Assembly (NCBI GenBank): GCA_002329675.1
Contig: DCUA01000131.1
Location: forward strand, 8,399-16,942
From: Firmicutes bacterium UBA1426
GTDB lineage: Bacteria > Bacillota > Clostridia > Peptostreptococcales > Anaerovoracaceae
Direction: 5' to 3'
Length of the DNA stretch: 8,544 nucleotides
This document shows, in pieces, positions 6,315-8,544 of the stretch. Both the position numbers and the translations under genes were made by a program. How positions within the stretch are numbered: the first letter of the stretch is position 1; each line of letters starts with the position of its first letter. The notes under the pieces are model-generated. The model was not told the DNA's origin, did not search any database, and saw only the letters and a program-made list of their open reading frames with translations.

Positions 6315-6722
6315 TTAAAACTCCCTGATCCTTATCCTGGGATTTCCTTCCGTAGCAAGACGGATCACCCCGTCCGCATCGGATGCGGTAAATATGTGGT
6401 TGGTATTGGATCCGTTACGCACGAAGCCAATCACCATTTCTTGCCCGCCTCTGCCATGTACACGCAGTTCCGAAAAGGCAGAAAAAGGATAGGACCTGCT
6501 CTTATTATAAAAAATGGCGTGATAATGAGTGGTCACACCATTCTCATCTACGATCACATCTCTGCTGTAAACCGTGACATAGATCACCACTGCTCCGAAG
6601 AGGGCCATAATGATATCCATTGTGAATAAAGCGTATGCTATTATCAGTATGCCGATGATGATGGTGAGTTTTGAAAAATCCTTCTTGGATGAAGATCTTC
6701 TTAATGCTGTATAACTTTCCAT
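6315..6722 (-). CDS. small two-TM membrane protein with beta-rich (PH-like?) C-terminal domain
   Basis: Hypothetical protein of 135 aa from the inner start. A basic N-terminus (1-18) precedes a tight pair of membrane segments, about 19-35 (LTIIIGILIIAYALFT) and 36-53, forming a hairpin with both ends likely cytoplasmic. Residues 54-135 are beta-rich: DVIVDENGVTTHY, SRSYPFSAFSELRVHG, EMVIGFVRNG and a final GNPRIRIREF. Two TMs plus 'V.ENGV......FYNKS..YPFSAF' resemble bacterial PH-like membrane proteins (for example the YdbT/DUF304 style), but this is a fold-level impression. It is the last gene of the epimerase-ccdA operon, 37 bases after the ccdA-like gene from this start. No catalytic motif is seen; it may be an accessory to the CcdA-like protein or simply co-expressed. 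Confidence 0.78.
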   Translation of the reverse strand: MESYTALRRSSSKKDFSKLTIIIGILIIAYALFTMDIIMALFGAVVIYVTVYSRDVIVDENGVTTHYHAIFYNKSRSYPFSAFSELRVHGRGGQEMVIGFVRNGSNTNHIFTASDADGVIRLATEGNPRIRIREF

Positions 6723-6727
6723 AGAAA

Positions 6728-6732
6728 CCTCC
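6728..6732 (-). promoter_or_regulatory. ribosome binding site supporting the inner start at 6722
   Basis: GGAGG on the minus strand overlaps an outer ATG (6732-6734) and lies 5 bases before the inner ATG at 6722. The outer ATG has no purine-rich site upstream, so translation most likely begins at the inner one (MESYTAL). Confidence 0.65.
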
Positions 6733-6759
6733 ATGCTTTGTCCGTTTTTTCAATTTTTA

Positions 6760-7482
6760 TCAATGAGGATCGTATATACCAATGTAAATGATGTAAGCTG
6801 CCAGAAGCAACATGATAATTCCCATCAGCACCTTGATAAACCTGACCAGAATGCCATATTTTTTGTTACGGGTCATCCTCTCAAGAGCAGACGCAAAGGT
6901 GCCTGCTATGATTACAAAGATACTATGTCCGAGAGCAAAGAGCAATAACAAAAATGCTCCCCGAACCATAGAGCCGCCTTCCGCTACTATAGCCAGCAAC
7001 ACTACCAACACAGGCAAAGCGCAGTGTGAGGCAAAGAGACCTCCCAGCATACCGGCAGCAAAAGCCCCCGTATAGCCCTTCCTTTTGCTCCTGGAATGTG
7101 ACAGGGATTCCGGAATAATGTTGATTATTTCAAACATCTGCAAAGCCATAAGGATCATAACGACTCCCAGCAGAATATACCACCAGAACCCCAGCCGGTG
7201 AAGCAGGCTACCCAGAAATGATGCAAACATACCCAGAGTGGTGTAGACTACAGCCATTCCAATAGCGAAGAGCAAAGAGAGCCGGAAGGCTCTTTTTTTC
7301 TCCCTGCTCCTGGTGCCGCTCACATAGCTAATGATCAAAGGAATGCTGGTGAGCGAGCAGGGAGTTATTGAGGTGAGGATACCCGCCAGAAAAGCCAGGA
7401 TCGGAACGAACCACAGGTTGCTCTCGATCATGAGCACCAGCGTCTCAATTTTTTCTTCAATGAAATGCTCAAATTCAAACAT
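6760..7482 (-). CDS. CcdA-like transmembrane thiol-disulfide carrier (DsbD/CcdA family)
   Basis: Polytopic membrane protein of 240 aa, the size of CcdA, with six predicted helices at about 23-45, 66-90, 98-120, 138-165, 174-196 and 212-234. The family passes reducing equivalents from cytoplasmic thioredoxin across the membrane to extracytoplasmic thiol proteins (cytochrome c maturation, spore-envelope or oxidative-repair thioredoxins). The two cysteines are the only ones in the protein: C42 in SITPCSLTSIP at the first helix and C154 in SHCALP at the fourth, matching the paired redox cysteines of CcdA/DsbD. The usual proline before the second cysteine is replaced by histidine, which could alter its reactivity. 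No thioredoxin domain is fused and no partner thioredoxin is in view. The start ATG lies 8 bases after the stop of the epimerase gene; its GAGG site begins right at that stop, so coupled translation is likely. Confidence 0.88.
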   Translation of the reverse strand: MFEFEHFIEEKIETLVLMIESNLWFVPILAFLAGILTSITPCSLTSIPLIISYVSGTRSREKKRAFRLSLLFAIGMAVVYTTLGMFASFLGSLLHRLGFWWYILLGVVMILMALQMFEIINIIPESLSHSRSKRKGYTGAFAAGMLGGLFASHCALPVLVVLLAIVAEGGSMVRGAFLLLLFALGHSIFVIIAGTFASALERMTRNKKYGILVRFIKVLMGIIMLLLAAYIIYIGIYDPH

Positions 7483-7490
7483 TGTAATCC

Positions 7491-8324
7491 TCAGTCGATG
7501 TATGTAGTTCCTACTGCTGTGATCAATATATCTCCGGACAAGCGCGCTCCCCGGATGGAATCCTGCCAGTCCACACTTACGAACAGATCTCCGCCTGGCT
7601 GACGAACCTGCAAATGTTCAATAGACTCTTTTTGCCTGTCTGCCAGGGCAGAAGCTAAGGCTACAGTTCCTGAACCACAGCTGCTCTCCCAAACCAGTGA
7701 ATCCACAGCTTTGACATGGACCACAGGGACCATTTCCGATGTTCGGCTGTCGTAAAACATAATACCGAAGCAATCGGTGGAAAGACCTTCCTTTTCCAGG
7801 AAATCCTCTACAATATTGACATAGACCTCCGCCGCCACCTTATTCCAAAGAATAACGTGGGTGATGCCCTCGTAGATCACTATGCTGTACTCGCTGAGCT
7901 GATCGTTTCGGCCATGAAGGATCTTAAGAGGGAGAGGCATATCGATCTCCGCATTACAGGTATGATCCGACCACTGATTCTGCACCCGGACTGTTAACGT
8001 ACCTGCCTGGCCTGAAACCTGGATACGAACCTCTTTTTCATCCTCCCGGAACCCTTCCGGCTTTGCTTCTTCCGACCCTCTTAAGGCCAGCCAGCCGGCA
8101 AAACTTCTGGAAGCATTGCCGCAGAATTCTCCCCCCATCATATGTAGCCTCGCAAGGGCGCCGGGCTCATCGGCTTCTTCCAGGAAGCCCACCTGCTCTG
8201 CACATAGGTAGGTGTCCGACATGATTTTAATAGCAATTTCAGGATACTTTTCCCTGGGTAAAGGGTCCAGTATCAGCACCGTGGTATTCCCACTGGGATT
8301 AAACTTGACAAATTGAAGTTCCAT
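7491..8324 (-). CDS. DapF-fold amino-acid epimerase/racemase (diaminopimelate epimerase-like)
   Basis: PLP-independent two-cysteine epimerase of 277 aa from the inner start. Numbering from the outer ATG two residues earlier, C70 in GGEFCGNASRS matches the first catalytic cysteine of DapF (CGNG). C218 in VWESSCGSGTVALA matches the second (E-S/R-x-CGSG/T), with E215 beside it and H158 in GITHVI at the DapF GxPH position. The N-terminal KFNPSGNTTV parallels DapF KMxGxGNDF, but the usual ND is NT and CGNG is CGNA. True DapF interconverts LL- and meso-diaminopimelate for peptidoglycan and lysine; the changed motifs and lack of lysine genes nearby leave the substrate open. DapF-fold relatives include histidine racemases such as CntK and lanthionine-using enzymes. 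It heads an operon with a CcdA-like protein. An epimerase mechanism is well supported; a dapF symbol is withheld. Confidence 0.85.
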   Translation of the reverse strand: MELQFVKFNPSGNTTVLILDPLPREKYPEIAIKIMSDTYLCAEQVGFLEEADEPGALARLHMMGGEFCGNASRSFAGWLALRGSEEAKPEGFREDEKEVRIQVSGQAGTLTVRVQNQWSDHTCNAEIDMPLPLKILHGRNDQLSEYSIVIYEGITHVILWNKVAAEVYVNIVEDFLEKEGLSTDCFGIMFYDSRTSEMVPVVHVKAVDSLVWESSCGSGTVALASALADRQKESIEHLQVRQPGGDLFVSVDWQDSIRGARLSGDILITAVGTTYID

Positions 8325-8332
8325 GGGCATGA

Positions 8333-8338
8333 CCTCCT
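8333..8338 (-). promoter_or_regulatory. ribosome binding site selecting the inner ATG at 8324
   Basis: AGGAGG on the minus strand is only 2 bases from the outer ATG (8328-8330) but 8 bases from the inner in-frame ATG (8322-8324). The inner start (MELQF) is therefore strongly preferred. Confidence 0.75.
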
Positions 8339-8351
8339 GAATAATTATATC

Positions 8352-8360
8352 ATTGTATCA
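8352..8360 (-). promoter_or_regulatory. predicted extended -10 promoter of the epimerase-ccdA operon
   Basis: Minus-strand TGATACAAT (TGn followed by TACAAT, 5 of 6) with a poor -35 region. Start would be near 8345, leaving about 20 leader bases that include the ribosome binding site. A perfect TATAAT at 8344-8349 is too close: its start point would fall inside the ribosome binding site. Confidence 0.35.
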
Positions 8361-8378
8361 CATTTTATTACCAGTATG

Positions 8379-8387
8379 TGTTAAAAT
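8379..8387 (+). promoter_or_regulatory. predicted extended -10 promoter facing the right-edge structured region
   Basis: Plus-strand TGTTAAAAT is a TGn extended -10 with TAAAAT (5 of 6); the -35 region is weak. The predicted start, near 8393-8395, falls directly before the CCACGGGG stem at 8397, as expected if that stem opens an RNA. It is divergent from, and about 25 bases from, the epimerase promoter. Confidence 0.4.
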
Positions 8388-8396
8388 ATTAAACAA

Positions 8397-8544
8397 CCAC
8401 GGGGACAGACACTTTGGCTGCTTTTGAACCCAGGGGGACACACCCCGTGGATCCGGAGATTGTACCTTGGTATTGCACCACAGCGAGTGGCAAGCAAGTG
8501 GCCACCTGATAAGACGGGCCGTCTAAACCAAAGGCACGTAGCGC
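8397..8544 (+). ncRNA. candidate structured RNA or REP-like palindromic element, cut by window end
   Basis: GC-rich DNA with dense pairing, unlike the AT-rich promoter DNA before it. Helix 1 is a perfect 8-bp pair, CCACGGGG (8397-8404) with CCCCGTGG (8443-8450); inside it CTTTGG and CCAGGG can pair with two wobbles. A second unit is closed by CCTTGGT (8465-8471) with ACCAAAGG (8527-8534, one bulge). Within it are the hairpins TTGC-A-CCAC / GTGGCAA (8473-8493, loop AGCGA) and GACG/CGTC (8513-8523, loop GGC). A near-exact direct repeat, GGGGACAGAC (8401-8410) and GGGGACACAC (8434-8443), lies in helix 1. I recognise no standard family: T-box, cobalamin riboswitch, 6S, tmRNA, RNase P and SRP hallmarks are not seen. 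The GGGGACAGACAC wording also recalls REP/IS200-type palindromes, so a mobile-element end is the main alternative. Confidence 0.42.

Noticed and set aside
6288..6320. Inverted TTTTAA/TTAAAA with an inner AAGAGCTCTT palindrome between the convergent cvpA-like gene and the epimerase operon, considered as a two-way terminator.
   Set aside because: The outer arms are only A/T pairs, the inner palindrome has no loop, and neither strand has a GC-rich stem followed by a T run.
8344..8349. Perfect TATAAT on the minus strand as the -10 of the epimerase gene.
   Set aside because: Transcription would begin inside the ribosome binding site at 8333-8338; the TGATACAAT just upstream gives a workable leader.
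8389..8544. Minus-strand frame open for 51 codons from the right edge to a TAA at 8389-8391, which could be the C-terminal end of a gene.
   Set aside because: A second minus-strand frame is also open across the same GC-rich stretch, the translation (for example ending KVSVPVVV) matches nothing I recognise, and the inverted repeats explain the sequence better. It cannot be fully excluded without the DNA to the right.

Overview
The window reads as chromosomal DNA of an anaerobic, low-to-mid GC Gram-positive bacterium, most likely a member of the Clostridia. The reasons are strong AGGAGG-type ribosome binding sites, a ferredoxin-dependent 2-oxoacid oxidoreductase, a cell-surface SbsA/Ig-like protein with no sign of an outer membrane, a CcdA-type rather than full-length DsbD-type protein, and small protein families I associate with clostridia. 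This placement is an inference. There is no phage, transposase gene, CRISPR array, rRNA or tRNA that I can see. Coding density is high and no gene-free stretch exceeds about 300 bases.

Left part (1-3127, all minus strand). Transcription probably starts near 3199 and runs leftwards through tadA (tRNA adenosine deaminase), a signal-peptide/Ig-like/one-TM protein with a very basic tail, and a GntR/FCD-type regulator. A 170-base gap holding a predicted promoter and a palindrome follows, then the alpha subunit of a KorA-type 2-oxoacid:ferredoxin oxidoreductase, which runs off the left edge. The regulator next to the oxidoreductase suggests local control of it.

Middle (3128-6314). Two tandem plus-strand paralogues of an unnamed helical family (about half identical) start after the tadA promoter region. 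They run head-on into a minus-strand two-domain protein of unknown function; the two stop codons share bases inside one TTAA. Divergent from that protein is a CvpA-family membrane protein on the plus strand, probably starting at GTG.

Right part (6315-8324, minus strand). A compact operon holds a DapF-fold amino-acid epimerase/racemase, a CcdA-like two-cysteine membrane protein 8 bases downstream, and a small two-TM protein with a beta-rich tail.

Right edge (8379-8544). Divergent from the epimerase is an extended -10 promoter followed immediately by GC-rich DNA packed with inverted repeats. One is a perfect 8-bp stem, CCACGGGG/CCCCGTGG, and a second nested set of helices follows. This is either the 5' part of a structured non-coding RNA or a REP/IS200-type palindromic element, cut by the window end. 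It is the least explained part of the window.

Spacing to the ribosome binding site argues for internal starts in four genes (3324, 5661, 6722 and 8324); the coordinates below use those starts.
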